Source: Streptomyces sp. CA-210063
GTDB taxonomy: Bacteria > Actinomycetota > Actinomycetes > Streptomycetales > Streptomycetaceae
Reading direction: 5' to 3'
DNA: 64,000 bases
Assembly: GCF_024612015.1 (NCBI RefSeq)
Contig: NZ_CP102512.1
Coordinates: 5,208,001-5,272,000, forward strand
Part shown: piece after piece, positions 45,421 through 54,910 of the stretch
Layout: each line of letters begins with the position of its first letter
Position numbering within the stretch: position 1 is the first letter of the stretch
Position numbers and translations under genes: made by a program
The notes under the pieces: model-generated
The model's input: only the letters and a program-made list of their open reading frames with translations
Databases searched by the model: none
Told to the model about the DNA's origin: nothing

Positions 45421-47388
45421 GTGCGTATCCGCACTCTTCCGGCTGCCACCGCGCTGGCAGTCCTCTTCAGCTCGGCCGCGCTCACCGTCGGCACGGGCGC
45501 ACCGGCGTCCGCCGACAGCAGCAGGGCCATCGCCGTATCGCAGCCGTACGACACGGTCGTGGACGCCAAGCACCAGCGGCTGTTCATCAGCGACCCGGGC
45601 AACGACAAGATCGTCGTCACCACCTACGCCGGTGTGGTCGTCGGTCAGATCACCGGACTCTCGCAGGTCAGGGACCTCGAACTCAGCCCGGACAACGGCA
45701 CGCTGTACGCGGCCGTGTACGGCGCCGACAAGATCGTCGCCATCGACACGGCGACGCAGACGCAGACCGCCGAGTACGCGACCGGCGAGAACACCGATCC
45801 GTCCCGGCTGGTCTTCGCCGAGGGCAAGCTGTGGTTCGCCTACGGCGACCAGTGGGACTCCGGGCTCGGCGCGGTCGACCTGACCGCCGAGACCCCGACG
45901 GTCACGCTGGACCTCGCCGCGGGCCACGACTACGCCAGCCCTCCCATGCTGTACGCCGACCCGGACAACCCGGGCACGCTCGTCGCGCTCGACGCGGGCA
46001 TCAGCTCCGGCCCGGTCATCGTCTACGACATCGCCTCCGGTACGCCGGTCATCCGGGTCTCCGCGAACAAGGGCGGCTTCCCGAACGACGCGGCCCTCAC
46101 CCCGGACGGCACCCACCTCGTGATGGCCGGCCCCGGCAACCGCGCGCTCACCGAGTACCGCCTCTCCGACCTGGAGCAGACGCGCAGCTTCCCCGTGCCG
46201 GACGAGCCGATGGGCGTCGACATCGCCCCGGACGGCACGGTCGCGGCGACGATCTACGACTTCGACGACCAGGGCGACACCCATGTCTTCGCCAAGGGCG
46301 CGGACCAGCCCGCGAGCGTCCGTGACCTGCACGGCTCAACGCTGTGGAACGACAACGGCGTGGTGTGGTCCCCCGACGGCGACAAGCTGTTCGCGCTGAC
46401 CTCGTCGTCGTACGAGACCCGCTTCCACGTCGTCGACGCGCCCCGCAAGTACGTCAGCACCGCCACGGTCAGCGCCCCGGCGACGGCCACCCGCGCCAAG
46501 CAGCTCACCGTCTCCGGCAAGCTCACCTCGAACCTGGCGCTGCCCGCCGGCACCCCGCTCACGGTCACCCGCACCGACGTGGAGTCCCCGAAGGGCAAGT
46601 CGCTCGGCACCAAGAAGCTGGGCACCGGCGGCAAGTTCTCCTTCACGGACACCCCGCCGGCCGGCGGCAGGGTCACGTACAAGGTGTCGTACGCGGGCGA
46701 CGCGGACCACACCGCCGCGTCCGCCTCCGACACGGTCGAGGTCTCCCGCGCGACGCCCACGCTGACGCTGGACAAGAACCGCAAGACCTACGCGTACGGC
46801 GCGGACGTCAAGTTCACCGCGCACCTCGGCAAGACGTACAAGAACCGCAAGGTCGAGATCTGGGCCGACCCGTACGGCTCCGACAAGCCGAACAAGCTGG
46901 TGAAGTCCGGCACGGTCAACTCCTCGGGCAACCTGTCCGTCACCCTCGACCTGACCCGCGACACCAAGCTGTCGGCGAAGTTCGCGGGCGACGCGCGCTA
47001 CAAGGCGAAGACGGTCACGAACACGGTCTACACGAAGGTCAGGATCTCCTCCTCCATCGCGGGCCACTACAAGACCCAGTCGGCCTGGGGCCAGAAGTAC
47101 CACTACATCCGCAAGTCCAAGGACCCGGTCCTCAAGACCACGATGACCTACTACAAGGGCCGCAAGCAGCGCCTCCAGCTCCAGGCCTACTACCAGGGCG
47201 CCTGGCGCGACGCCGGCTCCGAGTACTTCCCCCTCGGCACGGCCGGCAAGTCCGAGATCACCCTGACCGGCACCCCGACCACGAACATCCGCTTCCGCTT
47301 CCGCTCGGAGTACCGCGACACGAGCTCCGGCGACAACGTGAACACGACGACGTACGGCGCGTGGAAGTACTTCATCTTCACGCAGTAG
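45421..47388 (+). CDS. Secreted beta-propeller (YncE-like) protein with Ig-like repeats, paralogue 1
   Basis: 655 residues from the GTG at 45421 (GGGGGG upstream, at the same distance as in paralogue 2). Signal peptide MRIRTLPAATALAVLFSSAA. Residues 30-350 form a propeller with blade repeats (TVVDAKHQRLFISDPGNDKI, RDLELSPDNGTLYAAVYGAD). Two Ig-like domains follow (ATATRAKQLTVSGKLTSNLA; RATPTLTLDKNRKTYAYGAD) and a C-terminal beta domain (YHYIRKSKDPVL, WKYFIFTQ). No anchor, so released. A scaffold or ligand-binding role is likely; catalytic residues are not evident. Confidence 0.82.
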   Translation: MRIRTLPAATALAVLFSSAALTVGTGAPASADSSRAIAVSQPYDTVVDAKHQRLFISDPGNDKIVVTTYAGVVVGQITGLSQVRDLELSPDNGTLYAAVYGADKIVAIDTATQTQTAEYATGENTDPSRLVFAEGKLWFAYGDQWDSGLGAVDLTAETPTVTLDLAAGHDYASPPMLYADPDNPGTLVALDAGISSGPVIVYDIASGTPVIRVSANKGGFPNDAALTPDGTHLVMAGPGNRALTEYRLSDLEQTRSFPVPDEPMGVDIAPDGTVAATIYDFDDQGDTHVFAKGADQPASVRDLHGSTLWNDNGVVWSPDGDKLFALTSSSYETRFHVVDAPRKYVSTATVSAPATATRAKQLTVSGKLTSNLALPAGTPLTVTRTDVESPKGKSLGTKKLGTGGKFSFTDTPPAGGRVTYKVSYAGDADHTAASASDTVEVSRATPTLTLDKNRKTYAYGADVKFTAHLGKTYKNRKVEIWADPYGSDKPNKLVKSGTVNSSGNLSVTLDLTRDTKLSAKFAGDARYKAKTVTNTVYTKVRISSSIAGHYKTQSAWGQKYHYIRKSKDPVLKTTMTYYKGRKQRLQLQAYYQGAWRDAGSEYFPLGTAGKSEITLTGTPTTNIRFRFRSEYRDTSSGDNVNTTTYGAWKYFIFTQ

Positions 47389-47442
47389 TCCGAGCAGTCC
47401 GGGGGCGACGCCCTCCGTGCCGGTGGCCCACGACGTCGAACG

Positions 47443-47545
47443 GCCGCTGTTGGCGAATCGCCAAGCGAGAGCCAAGTGGGCGCGTAGTCCCAGCGACACG
47501 CCGTGCAGGCGGCGTGTCGCTGGGACTCTCACGCCACTTGACAGC
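47443..47545. mobile_element. MITE-like structured element, copy 2 (truncated right end)
   Basis: The left end GCTGTTGGCGAATC (47446-47459) is identical to copy 1 at 9291. The central hairpin AGTCCCAGCGACACGCC (47486-47502) / GGCGTGTCGCTGGGACT (47511-47527) is 17 bp and perfect. A further stem CAAGTGG/CCACTTG pairs outside it. The right inverted end is reduced to ACAGC. The element ends 2 bases before the start of the next gene. Confidence 0.55.
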
Positions 47546-47547
47546 CG

Positions 47548-47934
47548 GTGACGGCACCGGCCGTTCCCGTGCCGTGGTGCGTCAGGCCGACGGGGGTGGC
47601 GGCGGAGTTCCCGGTCGTCGACCTTCCGCCGCTGGAGACGGCGTACTGGCTGATCAAGCCGCCGATCCTGGTCCGCGGTACGTGGAGCGAGGCGAAGGAC
47701 GCGGCAGCCTGGCTCGGCGAGCGCCTGGCCGAGTACGCGCACCGGTTCGCCTCCGGCCACGACCGCGACACCACCCACCTGGCCAGGCTCGTCGACTCCG
47801 CTGTGGAGCGGCTGAATTCGGGAGCGGACGTTTCCCTCGGCCGCTACCTCGAACGCCCCACGTATCTCGCCGTGGCCCTGGTGACCTGTTCCCCGAACCG
47901 CTCCCTGCCCGACCTGCAATGCCCCACAGGGTGA
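47548..47934 (+). CDS. Small protein of unknown function
   Basis: 128 residues from the GTG at 47548, just after the structured element. Coding character is good: VAAEFPVVDLPPLETAYWLI, KPPILVRGTWSEAKDAAAWL, GERLAEYAHRFASGHDRDTT, LARLVDSAVERLNSGADVSL, and a C-terminus ALVTCSPNRSLPDLQCPTG with two Cys. No signal or membrane segment. I do not recognise a family. It interrupts the tandem paralogues, so it may have come with the element. Confidence 0.62.
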   Translation: MTAPAVPVPWCVRPTGVAAEFPVVDLPPLETAYWLIKPPILVRGTWSEAKDAAAWLGERLAEYAHRFASGHDRDTTHLARLVDSAVERLNSGADVSLGRYLERPTYLAVALVTCSPNRSLPDLQCPTG

Positions 47935-47988
47935 CCCGTCACGCTCCGGCCGGCTGCTGAACACCGCGTTCTCGGCGCCCCTGTGAAG

Positions 47989-48017
47989 CTCCTGTCAGTG
48001 GCGTGATCTAGTCTTCG
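47989..48017 (+). promoter_or_regulatory. Conserved upstream promoter block, paralogue 2
   Basis: TGTCAGTGGCGTGATCTAGT and CTTCGC match the block before paralogue 1 at most positions, with TAGTCT at 48009-48014. Confidence 0.5.
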
Positions 48018-48156
48018 CTCACGCGCCACACGCGCCCCACACGGTCCCCCCACCCGGTCCACGGATCAGGCACGTCCTCGGTCCCGCGCCGGCGGCCGTA
48101 TGCGACGGCGTCTCTTTCGCTGTCCCTTCGTTTTCCTTCCGGGGGTTCGAAACACC

Positions 48157-50175
48157 GTGCGCAGACACATACGTACGCTTCCGGCCGGCACCGCGCTGGC
48201 CGTTCTCTTCAGCTCGGCCGCGCTCGCGGTCGGGACGGCCGCGCCCGCCGTGGCCGACACCAGTACGCCCCTGCCGGTGCAGTCGTCCGGCGACATCGTC
48301 GTGGACGGTGTCCACCAGCGGGTCTTCGTCTCCGACCCGACCGGCGGCCAGGTCGTCGCGACCGACTACGCGGGCACGGTCCTCGGCACCGTGCCCTCCC
48401 TGCCCGGCGCCAAGGGCCTAGAGCTGTCCCCCGATTCCGGCACGCTCTACGCGGCCGTGCCGGGCGACGACGCCATCGTGGCCATCGACACGGCGACGGT
48501 GGCCGAAACCAAGCGCTACCCGACCGGCGAGGGCACCGACCCGCAGTACCCGGCGTGGGCGGGCGGCAAGCTGTGGTTCGGCTACGGCGCCGCCGCCCAG
48601 GGCAACATCGGCTCGCTGGACCTCTCCGGCACCGACCCCGTGCTCACGCTCGGCCAGGACCGCGGCTGGTACGCGGCCCCGACCCTGACCTCCACCCCCG
48701 GTGCCCCGGGCACCCTGGCGGCGGGCATCGAGGGCATGAGCCCGATCACCGTGGCCGTCTACGACGTGTCGTCCGGTACGGCGACGAAGACGGCGAGCGG
48801 CCCCAACACCAGCGAGTACGTGGCGAGCAACCTGAGCGACCTCGCCCTCACCCCCGACGGCTCCCACCTCGTGGTGGCCAGCGGCGCCCCGTACTTCCAC
48901 CAGGTGTACAAGACCTCGGACCTGACGCCGGACGGCAAGTACCCGACCGACGCGTACCCGAACGCCGTGGAGATCGCCCCCGACGGCACGGTCGCCGCGG
49001 GCATCAACGGCATGTACGAGCCGGACGTGTGGGTCTACGAGCCGGGCGCCGCCACGGCCGCCCACATCTACGACTTCACGAACACGGCCGACGGCACCGG
49101 CGCGGGCACGCTCGTGTCCGGCGGCCTCGCCTTCACGCCGGACGAGTCGCACCTGTTCGCGGTCGTCGCCACCAGCACGGGCGGCTACGCGCTGCGCGAC
49201 CTGAACGACCAGGTCCCGCCGCCGGCCCCCACGCCGGCCCCGACGACGTTGACGGTGAACGCTCCCGCCACGGCCACCCGCGCCAAGGAGCTGACGGTCA
49301 CCGGCAAGCTGACCTCGGACGCGGCCTTCGCCTCCGGGACCACCCTCACGGTCACCCGTACCGACCTGGAGTCCGCGGCGGGCAAGGCGCTCGCCCCCGC
49401 CACGGTCGCCGCGGACGGCACGTACTCCTTCAAGGACACCCCGCCAGCCGGTGGTTCGGTGAAGTACACCGTCTCCTACGCGGGCGACGCCACGCACGAG
49501 GCGGCCTCCGCGTCCGACACGGTCCAGGTCTCCCGTGCCACGCCCACGCTGACGCTCAACAAGAACGGCAACGTGTACGCGTACAGCGCGGACGTGACGT
49601 TCACCGCGCACCTCGGCACGACCTACAACAACCGCAAGGTCGAGATCTGGGCCGACCCCTACGGCTCCGACAAGCCGAACAAGCTGGTGAAGTCCGGCAC
49701 GGTCAACTCCTCGGGCAACCTGTCCGTCACCCTCGACCTGACCCGCGACACCAAGCTCACGGCCAAGTTCGCGGGCGACGCGCGCTACGCGCCGAAGACG
49801 GCGGAGAGCCGCGTCTACACCAAGGTGAGGGTGTCGACGACGCCGAGCCGCCACTACAAGACCAACTACGCCTGGAACCAGACGTACTACTACTTCCGGA
49901 AGTCCGTGGACCCGCTGTTCACGACCTCGATGTCGATGTACCCGGGCCGCGACTACCGCGTACAGGTCCAGGGGTACTACGACGGCGCCTGGCGGACCAC
50001 GGGCACGGAGTACTTCCCGCTGGAGGCCGACGGCAGGGCGGCGGTCGAGCTGACGGGCACGCCGGCCACGGGTGTCCGCTTCCGGATCCGGTCGTCGTAC
50101 ATCGACACGACGTCCGGTGACAACGTGAACACCACGACGCACGGCTCCTGGAAGTACTTCATCTTCACCAGCTGA
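48157..50175 (+). CDS. Secreted beta-propeller (YncE-like) protein with Ig-like repeats, paralogue 2
   Basis: 672 residues from the GTG at 48157 (GGGGG upstream). The same order as paralogue 1: signal peptide, propeller (IVVDGVHQRVFVSDPTGGQV; GLELSPDSGTLYAAVPGDDA), Ig-like domains (ATATRAKELTVTGKLTSDAA; RATPTLTLNKNGNVYAYSAD) and a C-terminal domain ending WKYFIFTS. The propeller has diverged most. A 128-bp tract (49630-49757) is nearly identical to the first gene at 46843-46970, pointing to gene conversion. A strong terminator follows. Confidence 0.82.
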   Translation: MRRHIRTLPAGTALAVLFSSAALAVGTAAPAVADTSTPLPVQSSGDIVVDGVHQRVFVSDPTGGQVVATDYAGTVLGTVPSLPGAKGLELSPDSGTLYAAVPGDDAIVAIDTATVAETKRYPTGEGTDPQYPAWAGGKLWFGYGAAAQGNIGSLDLSGTDPVLTLGQDRGWYAAPTLTSTPGAPGTLAAGIEGMSPITVAVYDVSSGTATKTASGPNTSEYVASNLSDLALTPDGSHLVVASGAPYFHQVYKTSDLTPDGKYPTDAYPNAVEIAPDGTVAAGINGMYEPDVWVYEPGAATAAHIYDFTNTADGTGAGTLVSGGLAFTPDESHLFAVVATSTGGYALRDLNDQVPPPAPTPAPTTLTVNAPATATRAKELTVTGKLTSDAAFASGTTLTVTRTDLESAAGKALAPATVAADGTYSFKDTPPAGGSVKYTVSYAGDATHEAASASDTVQVSRATPTLTLNKNGNVYAYSADVTFTAHLGTTYNNRKVEIWADPYGSDKPNKLVKSGTVNSSGNLSVTLDLTRDTKLTAKFAGDARYAPKTAESRVYTKVRVSTTPSRHYKTNYAWNQTYYYFRKSVDPLFTTSMSMYPGRDYRVQVQGYYDGAWRTTGTEYFPLEADGRAAVELTGTPATGVRFRIRSSYIDTTSGDNVNTTTHGSWKYFIFTS

Positions 50176-50231
50176 GCCAGCGGGTTTCCTGTCGGGTTAC
50201 TGGTTCGGGTGCTCTGTTCAGGTTCTCCCTT

Positions 50232-50269
50232 CGAGGGCGCGCCTCGGTCAACGACCGGGCGCGCCTTCG
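50232..50269 (+). terminator. 17-bp imperfect hairpin terminator
   Basis: CGAGGGCGCGCCTCGGTC (50232-50249) pairs with GACCGGGCGCGCCTTCG (50253-50269) with one mismatch and one bulge. Confidence 0.75.
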
Positions 50270-50373
50270 TCGTTCACGCGGGGAACGCAGGGAACGCGGG
50301 ATTCCGATTCATCTCGAAAGCGTTCTCCCTTACCTGCGGGTACATGTGACGATACGAACCTGCCGGAACTTGA

Positions 50374-50389
50374 GACCTCAAACGAGGTC
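50374..50389 (+). promoter_or_regulatory. Inverted repeat in the leader of the response-regulator gene
   Basis: GACCTC-AAAC-GAGGTC, 21 bases before the start codon. It could be an operator (perhaps autoregulation) or a small hairpin in the leader. Confidence 0.45.
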
Positions 50390-50410
50390 ACGGTCGCAAA
50401 GGAACAGGAC

Positions 50411-51157
50411 ATGACCACCCCTGTGCCCTCGGTTCAGTCAGCAGCGACACCCCTCCCACCAGCGACATCGGCGTCCACGGGACGGCTGCTCGTCGTGGAC
50501 GACGAGGAGGGCATCCGTTCCATGCTCACCATGGCGCTGGAATTCCTCGGCTACCAGGTGAGCGCCGCGGCCACCGGCCGTCAGGCCCTGCAGGCCGTCA
50601 CCCGGCACGATCCCGATCTGATCCTCCTCGACGTCAACCTCCCCGACCTCAGCGGCTTCGAGGTCTGCCGGACGTTGCGGGACCGGGGCAACGACGTGCC
50701 GGTGCTGTTCCTCACGGGGCTCGGTGGCGTCGACGACCGGGTGCGCGGGCTGGACATGGGCGGGGACGACTTCGTCACCAAGCCGTTCGAGTTGAAGGAG
50801 GTCGCCGCCCGGGTGCGTGCGCTGTTGCGCCGGGCCGGTGGCGCCGGCCCCACGGGTGACCGCAACCGGCTGCGCGCCGGCGCGGTCCAGCTCGACGCCG
50901 ACGCCCACCAGGTCTGGGCCGCCGGCCGCCCCGTCGACCTCACCACCACCGAGTTCGCCCTGCTCCGCTACCTCATGGAGAACCCCGGCCGCGTCCTCTC
51001 CCGGGGCCAGATCCAGGAACGCGTCTGGAACCACCGCGACGAGGGGTCCGGCGTCGTCGACACGTACATCTACTACCTGCGCCGCAAACTGGGCGAACCG
51101 GGGCAATCCCTCATACGGACGGTGCGGGGGGTCGGCTATCAGCTGTGCGCGAACTGA
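50411..51157 (+). CDS. OmpR-family response regulator
   Basis: 248 residues from the ATG at 50411 (AAAGGAACAGGA upstream). Receiver domain (about 28-140): LLVVDDEEGIRSMLTMALEF, phospho-acceptor Asp in DLILLDVNLPDLSG, PVLFLTGLGG (Thr) and VTKPFELKE (Lys). Winged-helix DNA-binding domain: AGRPVDLTTTEFALLRYLME, RGQIQERVWNHRDEGSGVVD, LIRTVRGVGYQL. Partner kinase at 51715, after a 557-base repeat-filled spacer. The regulon is not visible here. Confidence 0.92.
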   Translation: MTTPVPSVQSAATPLPPATSASTGRLLVVDDEEGIRSMLTMALEFLGYQVSAAATGRQALQAVTRHDPDLILLDVNLPDLSGFEVCRTLRDRGNDVPVLFLTGLGGVDDRVRGLDMGGDDFVTKPFELKEVAARVRALLRRAGGAGPTGDRNRLRAGAVQLDADAHQVWAAGRPVDLTTTEFALLRYLMENPGRVLSRGQIQERVWNHRDEGSGVVDTYIYYLRRKLGEPGQSLIRTVRGVGYQLCAN

Positions 51158-51260
51158 GCGCTGCGGAGGAAGGCTTGTCGGCGACGGAACGGGTGGTGGA
51201 CGGCCCCCCGCGCTCGCCGTCGAACGCCGGACTGGCTGGAGAGGATCGGGGGAGTTCAGC

Positions 51261-51685
51261 GGGGGTTCGGGGCGGAGCGCCCCTGGCGGGGTTCGGGGGC
51301 GAAGCCCCGTGGCGGAGGTCCAGGGCGAAGCCCCGTGGCGGAGGTCCAGGGCGAAGCCCCGTGGCGGGGTTCGGGGGCGGAGCCTCGTGGCGGGGTTCGG
51401 GGGCGGAGCCTCGTGGCGGAGGTCCAGGGCGAAGCCCGTGGCGGAGGTCCAGGGCGAAGCCCGTGGCGGAGGTCCAGGGCGAAGCCCCGTGGCGGAGGCC
51501 GAGGGCGGAGGCCGGGGCGGAGGCCAGAGCGAAGCCCGTGGCGGAGGCCGGGGTGCAGCACCCAGACGGAGGTCCGGAGGGCGCAGCACCCTGACGGAGG
51601 TCCGGGGCGGAGCCCCGTGGCAGTGCGGGGTTGAAGGGGCGCAGCCCCTGGGGGAGGGACGGGTAAGGGCGGCGGGGGCGAAGGA
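51261..51685. repeat. Minisatellite of GGGGCGAAGCCCCG-type units between regulator and kinase
   Basis: About 15 imperfect 22-26-bp units of the form GGCGGAGGTCCAGGGCGAAG with CCCCGT. Each unit has a small dyad (GGGGCGAAGCCCCG). The end (51600-51685) is a copy of the dispersed repeat also seen at 15341-15432. Several frames stay open across it, but no codon bias or ribosome site supports a gene. Confidence 0.85.
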
Positions 51686-51714
51686 AAACTGGGCGACATG
51701 GACGGGCCGGGCGG

Positions 51715-53130
<1,416 letters not shown>

Positions 53131-53370
53131 CCGGCGGGTGGTGGCGGTGGGTGGATTTTGCCGGTGGTTGGGGAGTTTCTGATCATTCTCCGATCAGGCT
53201 CCGATCCGTTCCGGAAGTACGCCCGCTTAAGTGATCATCGTGCGGTGTCCGCGCCGTGTGCTGACGGTGTGGCCCCGTACAACTCCCCTCCGAGGTCGGC
53301 CCGGCATTCGCCCTGATCGACGGCTCATCGATCTACGACGAACGGAACGACGGCTCATCGACCGGCTCGG

Positions 53371-54759
53371 CTAACCGGGTACGTGCTGGGCCGACCTCAA
53401 CTCCGCGCTCCGCTGCTCCAGTTCGGCCAGATGCTGCCGTACGTGCTCCAGCGCCCCGGCCCGCCGCCCCGGTACGCGTCCGCGCAACTCCGCCAGCGCG
53501 ACACCCAGTTCACGGGCCCGCCCGGCGTCCGCGACCAGCCCCCACTGATGGTGCGCCCGGTCGACCGCCGCCTCGACCACAGGGTCCCGCGCCGGCTGCC
53601 CCGCCGCGAGCCGCGCTTCCGCGACCCCCATCCAGGCCTCACAACTGCGCGCCGCGTCCCCCGCGAACATCGCCAGATCCGCCCGCACCTCCCGCCAGTG
53701 CAACACCGCCTCCGACCCGGCCCCGAACTCCCGCAAGGCCCCCTGCTCGCACCGATCCGCAAGCTCAGCGGCCTCGGCATGCCGCCCGGCTTCGACGGCG
53801 GCGGTGATGGCGGTATGGGGGTCGACAATCGCAGCGGCCCCGGCCGAGCCGTCCGCCACTGCCCTGGTCAGGCCTTTCCCCACCAGCCCGGACGGGTCCT
53901 CCCTCACCAGCCCGGACGGGTCCTCCCTCACCAGCCCGGACGGGTTCTCCCTCACCGGCGCGGGCAAGCCGTTCTCCCCCGGCCCGGCCGCACCGTTCTC
54001 AGCCCGTCCGGCGTTTGAGGACGAGCCCGGAGGGCGATGGTGGGGGTCTGGGGGCGCAGCCCCCAGGGGACGGGACTGGGTAGGGGCGGCGGGGGCGAAA
54101 CCTCCCCGGGGGCCACCCCCACCCGGCACGGTCGCATCCCACGCCAGCACCAGATCCCCGTAACCCCCCGTCCGCGCCAGCACCTGCTCGTGCAGCACCC
54201 CCGCCTCCGGCCGCTGCCCACTGCGCAGTATCGTCGCCAGCGCCTTCATGTACCCCGGCACGGCCACCCCCCGCCGCACCCCCGTGACGGGCGGCGCGAT
54301 CCGCCCGTACACACTCACCCCCGGCCCGACCACGAGCGGCCGCCCCGCCAACTCCCGCCACACCTCCGCGTCGGCGTGCAGATCCACGAACAACGTCGTG
54401 GATCCGGGCGTACGCAGCCGCAGTTCCTCCACGATCCAGTGCCAGGGGAAGGCCGTGTAGCGCACGGTCGCCGGCGTCGTACGCGCCAGCGCCAGATGCA
54501 CCAGCCGCTGCTTGCGGTCGAGCTGGAGCTGCCCGGCGAGGTACACGGTCAGCGGCCCGGGCGCGGTGGCCGCCGCGCGCAGCCGGGTGAGGACGGCCTG
54601 CGGTTCCAGCGGATCGGCCAGCTCGACCACGTTCGCCGTACCCGTGCCGGACAGCACCTCGGGCGTCACGGCCGCCAGTACGGGAAGCACGGAGGCCGCG
54701 TCCACGAGGCACCCCTTGCCCATGGGCGAGGCCGCGAGCAGCAGCACTGTTCCGGGCAT
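53371..54759 (-). CDS. Protein of unknown function with inserted repeat DNA
   Basis: 462 residues from the ATG at 54759 (GGAGGGAACG upstream). N-terminal domain about 1-215 (VLLLAASPMGKGCLVDAASV; PLTVYLAGQLQLDRKQRLVH; STTLFVDLHADAEVWRELAG), similar in feel to caspase-like or AAA-linked Streptomyces proteins but not assignable. Residues 220-310 come from a dispersed repeat (GGFAPAAPTQSRPLGAAPPD) and 8-residue EDPSGLVR repeats. A helical TPR-like C-terminus follows (TAAVEAGRHAEAAELADRCE). The low-complexity middle is probably a disordered linker. Confidence 0.7.
   Translation of the reverse strand: MPGTVLLLAASPMGKGCLVDAASVLPVLAAVTPEVLSGTGTANVVELADPLEPQAVLTRLRAAATAPGPLTVYLAGQLQLDRKQRLVHLALARTTPATVRYTAFPWHWIVEELRLRTPGSTTLFVDLHADAEVWRELAGRPLVVGPGVSVYGRIAPPVTGVRRGVAVPGYMKALATILRSGQRPEAGVLHEQVLARTGGYGDLVLAWDATVPGGGGPRGGFAPAAPTQSRPLGAAPPDPHHRPPGSSSNAGRAENGAAGPGENGLPAPVRENPSGLVREDPSGLVREDPSGLVGKGLTRAVADGSAGAAAIVDPHTAITAAVEAGRHAEAAELADRCEQGALREFGAGSEAVLHWREVRADLAMFAGDAARSCEAWMGVAEARLAAGQPARDPVVEAAVDRAHHQWGLVADAGRARELGVALAELRGRVPGRRAGALEHVRQHLAELEQRSAELRSAQHVPG
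53886..54105. repeat. Repeat block inside a gene: 24-bp tandem units and dispersed-repeat copy
   Basis: Three 24-bp units CAGCCCGGACGGGTCCTCCC plus TCAC (53896-53960) stand beside an inverted copy of the dispersed repeat (53997-54105), with the GGACGGG...GGCGGGGGCGAAA core. All stay in frame with the gene. Confidence 0.7.
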
Positions 54760-54910
54760 CGTTCCCTCCCCATCGTTCCCCGTCGATCACGTACGCCAGC
54801 CAGCACGGTAACCGCTGCGCGTGCAAACGGGGAAAGGAGCGGGAAAGGACCGCCCACATCGGGCCCTCTCACCCGCCCCTCTCCCCCCTCTCCCCCCTCG
54901 CCCCTCCCTC

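Noticed and set aside
51145..51634. Open frames across the minisatellite between regulator and kinase
   Set aside because: Length comes from the repeat having no stop codons. There is no ribosome site and no codon bias.
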